This document shows, in pieces, positions 7,791 through 19,173 of a stretch of 44,545 nt of DNA. The notes beneath the pieces are model-generated. The model saw only the letters and a program-made list of their open reading frames with translations, was not told the origin of the DNA and made no database searches. The stretch is from DATJUF01 sp035524095. Lineage in GTDB: Bacteria > Desulfobacterota > Binatia > Binatales > Binataceae. The number at the start of each line of letters is the position of its first letter. Within the stretch, counting starts at the first letter, position 1. Position numbers and translations under genes: made by a program. The stretch is taken from the NCBI GenBank assembly GCA_035524095.1, contig DATKPK010000067.1:1-44545 (forward strand), written 5' to 3'.

Positions 7791-8891
7791 TCAGGCGATT
7801 AGATAGACAGCGAAAAGTTCGGAAGCCAGAGCGATCGTGAATAGCCATTGCACCGTTGAAAGTAGATAACCTGGTGAGTGACGCATACTCCTAGCGCTGA
7901 TAGTTCGCCACAAGCATACGGCCCAGCCGATCAACAACAATACGGAGGTCAGTGTCCCTGAGATCCCGACAAGAATAATCGTCAGTAATATTCCCGACAC
8001 CGCAACTATCGTCGGCAGTACGGGCCAAGTCAGCCAGGCAAGCCCAGCCCATATTAAAGCGAGCACGGCGGTGGTTACAAACGGTGTGAAGGAAGAACTG
8101 GCAAAGTGCGCGGCTTCGAGCAAACCGAACACCGCCAATATCCAGACGCCAGACAACGCATATGAGCGGAAACCGCCTTGCGTGAATCGCTGGAGCGCCA
8201 AAGCCGTCAGGTCGCGCAATATCCCGCCGAGACTTCTCAGCAGAGTGCGAGGGGCGCCGTCGGGACCTTGCGTCGCTAGCAGCAGCAGTAAGATCACGGC
8301 GCCAGCCAACACCATGATCGCGAAAGCCAGGTAGCCGACAGCACGCCAGAGGATGGCGATCCACCAGTCATTTGCTCCATCGCTCAATGCAAGGTTTGGA
8401 TTACTTTGTTGCAAATCGAAGATGGACCATGCGAGGACCAGCACCAGTGCAGCTACGATCACGCCGACGATACGCCGCTGCCGGTTGGCTTTGTCCCAAA
8501 TACCTTTGAGCGCCTGGCGCAAGTAACTTGCAAGCAGCATCAGAGTGGCGATTGCGAGCCCAAATAGGATGATTTCCCCCAGGTTAGCGATCGCGTCAGA
8601 CCATGACTCCGTGTTGAAGTGAGCGAGATCGGAGTTGAGTCTCTGACCCAACATCATGGTGACGATGAGCAAGGTCAGCAGGCCGGTCGCGAGGAGTTCG
8701 AGAGGCCAAATGCCAGCAATCAGCAGCCGGTCCCAGACATTCTTGCCGTAATCGCGATCTTGGGCGGTGTGGCCACCGCTGCGATCCCAATTGGTAAGCA
8801 TCCTGATAACGGAAGGCGGAATATCCGCGCCGCCGCGCACCCAGAGGTTGCGGAGAGTGTCGGAGACTGAGTTGCCGGCCGCGTTAGCCAT
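7791..8891 (-). CDS. Polytopic membrane protein of unknown function
   Basis: A membrane protein of about 366 residues with roughly nine or ten hydrophobic helices after a 60-residue soluble N-terminus. No catalytic motif or transporter signature is seen. The helices are separated by short charged loops; the longest (residues about 120-135) is basic, KGIWDKANRQRR. The start is taken at ATG 8891, which has AAGGGA 5 nt upstream; the frame remains open ten codons further to 8921. It lies 217 nt downstream of the sigma-54 activator gene and 34 nt before the SDR gene, so it probably heads the SDR operon. Confidence 0.82.
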   Translation of the reverse strand: MANAAGNSVSDTLRNLWVRGGADIPPSVIRMLTNWDRSGGHTAQDRDYGKNVWDRLLIAGIWPLELLATGLLTLLIVTMMLGQRLNSDLAHFNTESWSDAIANLGEIILFGLAIATLMLLASYLRQALKGIWDKANRQRRIVGVIVAALVLVLAWSIFDLQQSNPNLALSDGANDWWIAILWRAVGYLAFAIMVLAGAVILLLLLATQGPDGAPRTLLRSLGGILRDLTALALQRFTQGGFRSYALSGVWILAVFGLLEAAHFASSSFTPFVTTAVLALIWAGLAWLTWPVLPTIVAVSGILLTIILVGISGTLTSVLLLIGWAVCLWRTISARSMRHSPGYLLSTVQWLFTIALASELFAVYLIA

Positions 8892-9108
8892 TGTCCCTTC
8901 ATCGGATAGAAGGTCTCTCACCCAACTGCTCCTGAACGGCTTGTCAATGGTGGGTAAGTGCGAGATTTACGCGCGCAGGGCATTGGACTGACCATGCGAA
9001 CAATCGACGGTCAGGGACATGGATTCCAATTAGCAGCTGATTGGCTGAGATAGCAAGTTCGCTCAGGTCATAACGGTCAAAGGCGGCGCTAAGAGACTCC
9101 CGGGTCGG

Positions 9109-10782
9109 TTAGCGGATGTTGTATTCCTTGAGTTTGCGTTGGAGCGAGATGCGGGAGATGCCGAGGGCTTTCGCTGCACGCGAAACATTACCCTGATGAT
9201 TACTCAGAACCTTAGTAATGTGGCGAGCTTCGAAATCGGCGCGGGCAAAGCGCAAGTCGCCATTCTCGTTAGACGGTGATGCGGATGAGGCGGGTGAACC
9301 GGGCAAAGGGGGGAGAGCGGAGCCGGACCCAACGGAAGGTATAGCGGTGCCGGATGTTGGCGTGGGAGCAGTTGGAGGTGAGGGAGCGACAGCCGGCGCG
9401 GGCTTCGAAACAGGCCCAGAGTGGGCGTCGGTGCGGATGCGAGGGGAGAGGCTTTCAGACCGGATGGTAGCGCCGGGCGGGGTCAGGGCGACGGCGCGTT
9501 CGATCTCATTCTGGAGCTCGCGGACATTACCAGGCCATTCGTAACGCTCGAGCATAGCCAATGCGGCGGGATCGAAACCGGAAATCGACTTGTGCTGACG
9601 GTCGGAGGCGGCGGATAGAAAGCGCGCCGCAAGCAAAGGAATATCGCCCTCGCGATCGCGCAAGGGTGGCAAAGTAATCGGAAAGGCGGCTAGCCGGTAA
9701 TAGAGATCGGCGCGGAAAGCACCAGAGTCAACGGCGGCTTTGAGATTGCGATTGCTGGCTGAAAGGACGCGAACGTCGACGCGCTCGGGGCGGGTGCTGC
9801 CAACCGGAATGATCTCGCCGTCCTGAAGGACACGGAGGAGTTTGGGTTGCATCGCAAGTGGCATCTCGCCGATTTCGTCGAGGAAGATGACGCCACCGGA
9901 AGCGGCCTTGAAAAGTCCGGGCTGGTCGTTGATCGCACCGGTGAAGGCGCCGCGGCGATGGCCGAAAAGCTCGCTTTCGAGCAGGTGCTCGGAAAGGGCG
10001 GCACAGTTGACAGCGAGGAATGGGCGGTCAGCGCGATCGCTCATACGGTGGAGCGCGCGCGCCACCAACTCCTTGCCCGTACCGGTCTCGCCCTCAATCA
10101 GAACGGCAATCGGTGAGGCGCTGACGCTGGCGATGAGGCGGAGAACGTCCATCATTGCGGGACTGGTGCCCGCGATGTCGTCGAGTAGCTCATGCTTGGC
10201 AAGGTCGCGCCGAAGAGCGCCCACCTGGGCGCGAAGGGCTTGCTCAGAGCTGACGAGCTGAGCCACCTGCTCGGCGTTCTTGATCGCGAGGGCGATGCTG
10301 TTGGCGAGCGATTCCAGGAGGATCAGGTCGTCGTCGCTGAAGGAATCGGTGCGCGTAGAATTGACGACTTCGATTACACCGAGGCGGGCGTCGGCGAAAA
10401 TCAAAGGCGCAGCGAGCAGCGAGCGCGTCGTGAGGCCGGTGTGGCGGTCAATCAGCGAATAAAAGCGTTTTTCCTGAGAAACATCATCGACCTTGAGCGC
10501 GTGGCCGCTGCGCAGAGTTTCACCGGCGATACCCAGTTGGGAGGGAAAGCGCACGGTGGCGAGCCGTCGAGCCACCTCGGGATCTAAATCGGCGAGATAG
10601 GGGAAGAAAAGCTCATCATCCTTGGGATCGAGCAAAAGGATGGCGGCTCCCTCGGCGGCGAGAACCTCGCGGCATTTGCGAGTCACGAGCTGGAGCAGGG
10701 AATCGAGATCGAGCTGGCATGCGAAGGCATTACCGAGCTCGTAAATGAGCCGGTAGGGTGCATTCGCGGCGACAGTAGCCAT
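9109..10782 (-). CDS. GAF / AAA+ sigma-54-dependent activator with FIS HTH
   Basis: A bacterial enhancer-binding protein that would drive transcription by sigma-54 RNA polymerase. Numbered from ATG 10782, a GAF sensor domain covers residues about 15-170. The AAA+ domain has Walker A GETGTGKE at 231-238, an intact GAFTGA sigma-54 contact loop at 278-283 and Walker B GGVIFLDE at 296-303. A Pro/Ser/Ala-rich linker of about 60 residues leads to a C-terminal FIS-type helix-turn-helix (VSRAAKALGISRISLQRKL). The frame is open upstream to a TTG at 10902; ATG 10782 is preferred because the GAF domain starts soon after, but no strong ribosome site marks either. The ligand of the GAF domain is unknown. 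I saw no clear -24/-12 promoter in the intergenic regions, so its targets probably lie elsewhere or have weak sites. Confidence 0.93.
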   Translation of the reverse strand: MATVAANAPYRLIYELGNAFACQLDLDSLLQLVTRKCREVLAAEGAAILLLDPKDDELFFPYLADLDPEVARRLATVRFPSQLGIAGETLRSGHALKVDDVSQEKRFYSLIDRHTGLTTRSLLAAPLIFADARLGVIEVVNSTRTDSFSDDDLILLESLANSIALAIKNAEQVAQLVSSEQALRAQVGALRRDLAKHELLDDIAGTSPAMMDVLRLIASVSASPIAVLIEGETGTGKELVARALHRMSDRADRPFLAVNCAALSEHLLESELFGHRRGAFTGAINDQPGLFKAASGGVIFLDEIGEMPLAMQPKLLRVLQDGEIIPVGSTRPERVDVRVLSASNRNLKAAVDSGAFRADLYYRLAAFPITLPPLRDREGDIPLLAARFLSAASDRQHKSISGFDPAALAMLERYEWPGNVRELQNEIERAVALTPPGATIRSESLSPRIRTDAHSGPVSKPAPAVAPSPPTAPTPTSGTAIPSVGSGSALPPLPGSPASSASPSNENGDLRFARADFEARHITKVLSNHQGNVSRAAKALGISRISLQRKLKEYNIR

Positions 10783-10818
10783 GGCCGTGGAAGTGCTTGG
10801 AAGCGTCTCCTCCACGGC

Positions 10819-10845
10819 ATGATATCGTAATTCGACCTGCGTCAA
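10819..10845 (-). promoter_or_regulatory. Possible sigma-70 promoter for the sigma-54 activator gene
   Basis: On the minus strand TTGACG (10845-10840) and TATCAT (10824-10819) are separated by 15 nt and lie 36-62 nt before ATG 10782. The hexamers are good but the spacing is 2 nt short, and the site falls inside the longer open frame. Weak evidence, offered because it agrees with the shorter start. Confidence 0.25.
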
Positions 10846-10906
10846 CCACAGCCCTAGCCGTCCATGGCTAACCTCGTCTGGCGGTATGGATGCAGGGGTC
10901 AAAGCG

Positions 10907-11143
10907 TTAGTTCGGGAGCTCTGCTTCAGGCTCGGCCGCGCATTGGAACTCCAACAAGAAAGCCAGCTTCTCGCCGAGGGCGTGGGCGGCTTGCAGGATT
11001 TTCGCCTGGTCGTCTAGCGAGATAGGTGAGTTGAGCTTGGCGCCGAGCACGCGCGCACCCTCAAGGAACATCGCGACACAGAGGTCCTCGACGTTCGGTG
11101 AATTAGCCTCGGCAGAGGATATCGACATCGGAATGAAATTCAC
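10907..11143 (-). CDS. Small unknown protein upstream of the activator
   Basis: About 78 residues, read from a GTG at 11143 that has GGGAG 8 nt upstream; an ATG at 11128 is a possible later start and the frame is open to 11209. The sequence is helix-rich with an acidic start (ANSPNVEDLCVAMFLEGARVLG), a Gln/Ala helix (DDQAKILQAAHALGEKLAFLL) and a Glu/Ala tail. No known domain is recognised. Its stop lies next to the long frame of the activator gene, so the two are probably co-transcribed and it may be an accessory or sensor partner of the activator, which is inference. Confidence 0.6.
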   Translation of the reverse strand: MNFIPMSISSAEANSPNVEDLCVAMFLEGARVLGAKLNSPISLDDQAKILQAAHALGEKLAFLLEFQCAAEPEAELPN

Positions 11144-11184
11144 TTGCGTAACTCCCAGTACTTGGTTTCTCGAACGGTCGGAGA

Positions 11185-11577
11185 TCACTGAGGGCATACG
11201 CCGTGCCAAATATCGGCCGCTGGGTTCGCTACGAAAATGGCAGCAAGATCCCGCGTTTTTTCGAAGTCAACCACAAATCGTTTGACGGTTTGGGTGCTAC
11301 GATAACTTGGCAGTGTCTCACAAACGATACGCCGGGAAGGGCCAGTGATAAGCGGGCCGAAACTGAGGCGTCGTGGGTACGAGGCCTGAGGTAACGCCCT
11401 ACTCAAGGAGAGGAGCGAACCATCGTCGCCGAGAGCAATCATAAAACAGCAGGGGGTATCCAAACGTCGACTGGCGGGCGGACTTTGAAACGCTCGGTAG
11501 GTATCGAGGAACGCTCGGTCGACGGTAAAGATGATGAGAAGGCGCCGCGGGACGTGGTGATAATCGATCAAAAGCAT
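11185..11577 (-). CDS. Uncertain hypothetical protein
   Basis: A 130-codon open frame fills most of the gap between the small protein and the large membrane protein. It has an ordered look (TVKRFVVDFEKTRDLAAIF near the C-terminus) and ends 41 nt before the next minus-strand gene, consistent with an operon. No ribosome site is visible in front of ATG 11577, no domain is recognised, and the opposite strand also has a short open frame here. If it is not a gene, bases 11144-11668 hold nothing else I can name. Confidence 0.35.
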   Translation of the reverse strand: MLLIDYHHVPRRLLIIFTVDRAFLDTYRAFQSPPASRRLDTPCCFMIALGDDGSLLSLSRALPQASYPRRLSFGPLITGPSRRIVCETLPSYRSTQTVKRFVVDFEKTRDLAAIFVANPAADIWHGVCPQ

Positions 11578-11668
11578 CGCAGGCGAACGCTAAATCCTGT
11601 GTATCCGCAGGTTGCTCGGGGCGGAGGTTGACGATAGAAAAGTTGGCGTGCCCATTACAGATCTCCTG

Positions 11669-14449
11669 ATGCGGCTGGTGCGCGGAGTCGCGTTGCGGAC
11701 CGCGTGCGCAAGCGCTTTGCTGATGGTGGTTTTGGCGCTCGTGACGGTAGCGGCGCCGGCAAGTGCGGGCGACAGCCTAATCGTCAACGGGAATCTCAGC
11801 GAAGGTAACGGGAGCAGTCCTACGGGCTGGCGGGTGGATGCATGGCATCCGGGCGCATCAACGCTGACTTGGCAACCGGCACCAGGGGGTGGGCAACTTC
11901 AAGTAGTCAATAAGCAGCCGAATGACGCCCGCTGGGTCCAGCATCTCCATCTCGCGCCCGGCTGGTACCATTTCAGCGCGCAACTGCGAACGCGGAACGT
12001 CGGTGCGGACAAGCCGGGGGGTTCTCTGTGCCTGCTGCAGGATTGGGTTAGCTCCCAGCAGTTGCATGGAGATAACGATTGGCAAAGCGTCGATTTCTAC
12101 GTCAAAGCGGGAAGCGGCGGGGCTGACGTTGACCTGGCCTGCCGATTAGGCGGATTCGCCGGCCTGAATACCGGTGAGGTCGATTGCCGGGGGATTCGGG
12201 CAGCTGCGGTTGGCGCGCCGGCTGCGAGCTCGACGCCTCAGTACGATCTCGAGGCGGCGAGTATGGCGAGCGGGCCGCCATCGTCGGGGGGTGGCGAAAA
12301 GACCGCAACGTTGATCATTGTCAGCGGGCTATTGCTGTTGGTGGGTATCGTGTGGCGATCCCGTCAACTGCGGGCGCAGAAGATGATGTTCGTGGCGGAG
12401 CGGAGTGCGTCCGGAGCAGGGGAGAGCAAAACAAAACTCCAGCCGGAAGGGGCATCGAGTCGGCTAGAGGCGCCGCGGAGGAAAGTCGAGCTGATTTTGT
12501 TTCTGCTGTGTGCGCTGACCTTCGCCTATTTCTACCAGGCATCCGATCATAATGCCGCGACACGCATCGATTTGATAAGGGCGCTAACCGAGCGCGGATC
12601 GGTATGGATTGACTATTATGCGGGTTTCAACACCGCCGATATCATCCCGATGGGCGGTCATATCTATTCGTGCAAGGCGCCGGGCGGCGCATTAACGGGA
12701 TTGATACAGTGGTTGATGGTCGGGGGAGTATTGCGGCTCTTTCTGAGTCAAGGTCCATGGTTCTGGGCGCTGGCTACCTATCTCACTACCTTCCTGACCC
12801 AAGGGTTAATCACAGCACTGCTGTGCGTCGTGACTTACCGTTTCACGTTGCTGATGGGAGCGAGTCAAGGGCGGGCGGCTGCATTGGCGCTGACGCTGGC
12901 GCTGGGAACAATACTATTTCCATCTGCGACTGAATTTACCGGCGAACCAATCGCGGCCTTCTCAGTCTTCACGGGATTTTACCTATTGGTGAGCAGTCGC
13001 GCCGAGGACGGACTTGGGCCGGCGCTGATGGCGGGTCTATTAGCCGGATGGGCTGTGGCGTGTGACTATATGACTTTCGTCGTGGCCGCGCCGGTGGGGC
13101 TTTATGCAATTTGGAAATTATGGGATTGGCGTAAGATCGGAGTATTTTCGGCGGGCGCGGGAGTCAGCGCAATCCTGACAGGGGTCTACGATTATATCGC
13201 TTTCGGCAATCCCTTTTTCCTCAGCTATGAAGCTTACATGCTGCCGGGAAGCGATCTTTTTAAGGGACAAAGTGTCGGATTCGTCGGGATTACGTACCCG
13301 CATCTGAGTATTCTCTGGGACGTGCTGCTTGGCGCTCAGCGCGGACTGTTCTTTTGCAATCCGGTGCTGCTCCTGACGATTCCTGGATTCTATTTTCTCT
13401 GGCGTCAGCCCGGCAGGCGGGCGGAATTCCTGGTAATCGCGACGGCGATAATAGCGTTGATTTTAGGTAATGGATCCTACGGCGATTCAATAGTTTATTG
13501 GGGTGGCGGGACCACGACTGGCCCTCGCCATATTATTCCTGCGCTTCCCTTCATGATGTTGGCGATGGTGGCGTTGCCAGAGAGCTTTGACTATCCATTG
13601 GCGTGCCTGGCGCTGATCTCGCTTTGGTTCATGCTGATGGCAACGGCTGTCGAACCGCATTTGCCCTACGAATACGATAACCCCATTCGCGATTTCCTAT
13701 GGCCGGCGTATCTGCGTGGCGACTTGGCATACAATAAGAGCACCTTCTTCGCGGGGCCGCCGATCGTGGGCGACTCGGTTGCATTCAACCTGGGAAAGTT
13801 AATTGGATTACCGGGCGCCATTCAGTTATTGCCATTACTGGGAATGTGGCTGGGTATGGGTTGGTGGATGTTGCGGGAGTTGGAGCCCCAATGGATCGTT
13901 TGGCGGCGCTGGCCGGTAGTGGCGGTGACGGCGGTGCTGGTGGCGATTTTCATGCCGCCAATAGCCGGGGCGCTGGCGTATCAGCCGAAGCCGCAGGGCT
14001 ATTACGGTTTGATGGGACGCTATTACGAGGGCGTGAAACCGGCGAATCATGCGCCTCATTTCGTCCGCATCGATAGTAACATTAATTTCGACAGTATCGT
14101 TGCGCTGGGCTCGCTGCCGCCGCCGTCGTCAGTGTCATGGACTGGCCGGCTTTACGCGCCTAAGGCTGGATCGTATCGGTTTGTAATCGCGGCTGATGAT
14201 GACGGTTGGCTGACGATCGACGGCGCTCCAGTGATCAAGGATCCGGGCAACGTCAGCATGGCGAACGACGACGGTGAAATCGACTTGAAGGCCGGCTGGC
14301 ATAATATTGAGGTGGGTCAGCGGAACCTATGGGGCGGCGCTGCGATGCATCTGTTTTGGCAGCCGCCCGGCGAGGTTCAGGGTCTGATACCCGATCGTTA
14401 CCTGACAGTGCCCGAAACCGTGCAGAATCAGCATGGCATAGATGGGTGA
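11669..14449 (+). CDS. Large membrane protein: jelly-roll, multi-helix core, C-terminal PA14
   Basis: About 926 residues in four parts. A signal-like segment ends ASAGDS near residue 35. Next comes a beta-rich domain of about 170 residues (SLIVNGNLSEG, RWVQHLHLAPGWYHFSAQLRTR) resembling a carbohydrate-binding jelly roll. A transmembrane helix and charged linker follow, then a core of about twelve hydrophobic helices that looks like a GT-C glycosyltransferase or a related membrane enzyme. The C-terminal ~125 residues form a PA14-like domain (YYGLMGRYYEG, FVIAADDDGWLTIDG, GWHNIEVGQRN). PA14 domains bind sugars, so the protein probably works on cell-surface or exported glycans. The ATG at 11669 is chosen for its signal peptide although no ribosome site is seen; the frame is open to 11612. 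It overlaps or abuts the FUSC gene. Confidence 0.85.
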   Translation: MRLVRGVALRTACASALLMVVLALVTVAAPASAGDSLIVNGNLSEGNGSSPTGWRVDAWHPGASTLTWQPAPGGGQLQVVNKQPNDARWVQHLHLAPGWYHFSAQLRTRNVGADKPGGSLCLLQDWVSSQQLHGDNDWQSVDFYVKAGSGGADVDLACRLGGFAGLNTGEVDCRGIRAAAVGAPAASSTPQYDLEAASMASGPPSSGGGEKTATLIIVSGLLLLVGIVWRSRQLRAQKMMFVAERSASGAGESKTKLQPEGASSRLEAPRRKVELILFLLCALTFAYFYQASDHNAATRIDLIRALTERGSVWIDYYAGFNTADIIPMGGHIYSCKAPGGALTGLIQWLMVGGVLRLFLSQGPWFWALATYLTTFLTQGLITALLCVVTYRFTLLMGASQGRAAALALTLALGTILFPSATEFTGEPIAAFSVFTGFYLLVSSRAEDGLGPALMAGLLAGWAVACDYMTFVVAAPVGLYAIWKLWDWRKIGVFSAGAGVSAILTGVYDYIAFGNPFFLSYEAYMLPGSDLFKGQSVGFVGITYPHLSILWDVLLGAQRGLFFCNPVLLLTIPGFYFLWRQPGRRAEFLVIATAIIALILGNGSYGDSIVYWGGGTTTGPRHIIPALPFMMLAMVALPESFDYPLACLALISLWFMLMATAVEPHLPYEYDNPIRDFLWPAYLRGDLAYNKSTFFAGPPIVGDSVAFNLGKLIGLPGAIQLLPLLGMWLGMGWWMLRELEPQWIVWRRWPVVAVTAVLVAIFMPPIAGALAYQPKPQGYYGLMGRYYEGVKPANHAPHFVRIDSNINFDSIVALGSLPPPSSVSWTGRLYAPKAGSYRFVIAADDDGWLTIDGAPVIKDPGNVSMANDDGEIDLKAGWHNIEVGQRNLWGGAAMHLFWQPPGEVQGLIPDRYLTVPETVQNQHGIDG

Positions 14450-14459
14450 GGGACAGGTC

Positions 14460-16742
14460 TTGGCTGGTAGCAGGTCGCCGCTCAGGCGGCTAGGCGCGCT
14501 GCTGGCCGAAGAGCTGGCGCCAGATTCCAGAAAACTTAAGACCACAATGCGGATGGCCGTGATCGGAACGGTCGGCGCGGCAGTGGTCGCGAGCTGTCAC
14601 GTCCAGAACGAGCTCGGCACTTATCTGGTGTGGATCCTGATCGGGCCAGTGCCGATGATGTCACTGCGCCAGGCGATAAGCGCTCTAGTGATTCTAGCCG
14701 CAACGTGCGCGGCATCGGTACAGCTAGCGGGGATGCTGGCCGAGGCGCCCTGGCTGCTGCTGGCATTCCTTTTTCTATTTGGCACGATCAGTACCTATCT
14801 GAACGTCAAGCTGCAACTCGGGGGCCTGGGGCTGATAATCCAGGTTGTAGTACTAAACACTTTTTATAGTGTTGTCTTTGTACCAAATGTATTCGGATGG
14901 CAAACGAGTTCACTCTTTGCGGGATGCGTAATTGCGTTCGGCCTGATCACGCTGTTTGACAATTGGCTATGGCCCGATCCGGCCGAGGCGATATTACCCG
15001 AGTCGATAGCAGCGAGCATTGCGAGCAATCGGAAACGGTTTGTTGATGCGGCGAAATTTTATATCGATGAGCAAGCGGGGAAACGTCCGCCGGAGCCGCC
15101 ATTCACGTCGGGTATGCCGGCCCAGCTTGCATTACTCGTTCGCGCCCGCGCCGAGGGTGTGCCAATGCATCAGCGGGCGATCATGCTGGCGGCTATCTCG
15201 CGTGAGGAGCGGCTGCATATCCAGATTGATCGGCTGATGATCGCATCGCGAGATGAGGTACCGCGCGAGAATCGAAGGATATTCCTGCCAGAGATTGAAG
15301 CGGCGATCAGTGCGATCGCGGGCGCGATGGATGAGCTCGAGCAGGAAGTTCTGGCGCAGCGCATGCGGACTGGCCCGGACAACCCGAGGTCGCCAGCGGC
15401 GGTGCGAGCGAGGGCCACGCTTGACGCATTGGACGCTCGAATCGTGGAATTGCGCCCCACTTTTGTGACTCGAATCAGCGCGCGTGAAGGAGCCAATTTC
15501 GGCGAATTCACTGAAGTTCTGCACGCGATGGTAAGGCTGATCGAGCGGCCACTCGACGAGCCTCCCGCGGAAGCGGCGGCAGTAGCTCCATCCGCCCCTG
15601 CGCGCCTGTGGACGTTGGACCCGGACGTGGCCCGGTACAGCGGGAAGACCGGGCTGTGCTCAGTCATCGGATATATAATTGGGATAATGGCCCATCGGCC
15701 GGAGCTTGCGACGATCCTGACGACTATTGTGATCACGGCGCTGCCGACTTATGGAGCGGCGCTGCGCAAGATGATCCTGCGGATCATCGGGGCGTTGCTG
15801 GGCGGCGTGATTTCGATTGCCACGATAATCATCGTTTCGCCGAACTTCAGCACGTTGCCGTCGTATCTGATCGCGATATTCATCGTTTTGTACATGTCGG
15901 GATATGCGTCGCTTGGCAGCGGTCGGACTGCATACGCCGGCAAGCAAATCGCAACGACATTCCTGCTGATATTCGCTGATTTGAGCCCCGCGCTCGACGT
16001 CTATTCACCGCTGTGGCGGATGTGGGGGATCTTTCTGGGGACGTTCGTGGTGACGATCGTGTTTTTCGTGATGTGGCCGGAGTACGCGGGTGACTCGCTG
16101 TTGCCGCGATTGCGCAAGGTTCTGGGTGACGCGCTAATACTGGCGAAAGGTGGGGAGGCGGCAGACTCCGTGGCGAAGATCGATCAGGTCAATACGGAGA
16201 GCCTGCAAACCCTGAGCGAGATTCTTGAAGTCGCCGACGATGCACGCATGGAAGGACGATCGAGCCTGATTAATCATGAATTCGTGGTGCAAGCAGCGGG
16301 TACATTAAGGAGAATATCGAATCGGTTTGCTGGACTAGCCCATCTGCGGATTACGTCACCATTGCCGGCGCTTGACGAGGCGTCGCAGGCGGCACGCGAA
16401 GATACTTTTAAAGCGTTGCGGACGCGGCTGGAGTCGTGGCTGGCATTCTATGAAAGCAAGGATTGCCTGAATCGGAGTGCGGCGATGGCGGTGGCGGAGC
16501 GTCATAAGCGGGCCGAAATAGCGCGGCCATTGGAAGAACTGACTGAACGGATCGGAGCAAATGGTTTCGCGCGGTTGGCGTCGTGGAGTCTGGAGTATCG
16601 GCGGCAAATGCTGGCGGAGTTGGAATCGTTGAGCAGGCTGGAGTTTCTGATGTGGGAGCTGGATGAGTATCTGTCGCGCGTGCCCGGGAGTCATACGGTG
16701 GCGTCGCCTGTGCGGGTTTTGCAGGAGGCCCAGAATTCATAG
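14460..16742 (+). CDS. FUSC-family inner-membrane exporter (AaeB-like)
   Basis: A membrane protein of about 760 residues with the fusaric-acid-resistance/aromatic-acid-exporter layout. There is one block of five or six helices near residues 25-165, a cytoplasmic region of about 200 residues rich in Arg and Glu, a second block of about six helices near residues 385-540, and a helical C-terminal tail of about 220 residues. This family exports aromatic acids and similar compounds, often with a membrane-fusion partner, but no such partner is in the window. The TTG at 14460 has GAGGG 7 nt upstream; an ATG at 14442, overlapping the previous stop by 8 nt, is the other candidate. Tight coupling to the PA14-containing protein suggests co-translation and a shared envelope function. 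A terminator hairpin follows. Confidence 0.88.
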   Translation: MAGSRSPLRRLGALLAEELAPDSRKLKTTMRMAVIGTVGAAVVASCHVQNELGTYLVWILIGPVPMMSLRQAISALVILAATCAASVQLAGMLAEAPWLLLAFLFLFGTISTYLNVKLQLGGLGLIIQVVVLNTFYSVVFVPNVFGWQTSSLFAGCVIAFGLITLFDNWLWPDPAEAILPESIAASIASNRKRFVDAAKFYIDEQAGKRPPEPPFTSGMPAQLALLVRARAEGVPMHQRAIMLAAISREERLHIQIDRLMIASRDEVPRENRRIFLPEIEAAISAIAGAMDELEQEVLAQRMRTGPDNPRSPAAVRARATLDALDARIVELRPTFVTRISAREGANFGEFTEVLHAMVRLIERPLDEPPAEAAAVAPSAPARLWTLDPDVARYSGKTGLCSVIGYIIGIMAHRPELATILTTIVITALPTYGAALRKMILRIIGALLGGVISIATIIIVSPNFSTLPSYLIAIFIVLYMSGYASLGSGRTAYAGKQIATTFLLIFADLSPALDVYSPLWRMWGIFLGTFVVTIVFFVMWPEYAGDSLLPRLRKVLGDALILAKGGEAADSVAKIDQVNTESLQTLSEILEVADDARMEGRSSLINHEFVVQAAGTLRRISNRFAGLAHLRITSPLPALDEASQAAREDTFKALRTRLESWLAFYESKDCLNRSAAMAVAERHKRAEIARPLEELTERIGANGFARLASWSLEYRRQMLAELESLSRLEFLMWELDEYLSRVPGSHTVASPVRVLQEAQNS

Positions 16743-16765
16743 TGGTGTAAAGGAAGGAACAGATA

Positions 16766-16801
16766 GGCAGTGACGGCGGGCGATAGCTCGCCGTCACTGC
16801 C
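16766..16801 (+). terminator. Strong hairpin after the FUSC gene
   Basis: GGCAGTGACGGCG (16766-16778) pairs perfectly with CGCCGTCACTGCC (16789-16801) around a 10-nt loop, 23 nt after the FUSC stop. Only TTGG follows, so there is no proper U tract; it may stop transcription weakly or protect the 3' end. Its stem shares GCCGTCACTG with the terminator at 32911. The remaining 234 nt up to the DUF255 gene hold no gene I can support. Confidence 0.65.
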
Positions 16802-17035
16802 TTGGCTGCAGGCGAGCGCATAGCGATGGCGAGACGCGAAGCTAGGGCGTGGAGTGGGGACGGCCGTGGCGCAACCGCGGAGCATTACTGAGGCGTGCAG
16901 CGCGGCTGAGGTGGGGCGGCGCGGGTCGTGGCGGGGGACGGGGGCTCATGATAAAAACAAGGCTAGTCTTCAGAAGGGCGCAGCGAATAATCCGGAAATC
17001 TGCAGGAACGTAGAGGACCCTAAGAGGGCGAGGCT

Positions 17036-19165
<2,130 letters not shown>

Positions 19166-19173
19166 GCTGATTC

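Noticed and set aside
9109..11668. -24/-12 (sigma-54) promoters near the activator gene
   Set aside because: No TGGC...TTGC pair with correct spacing was found in the intergenic sequences; matches inside coding regions are by chance.
15170..15736. A 188-codon minus-strand open frame
   Set aside because: It is antisense to the FUSC exporter, which has an intact membrane layout.
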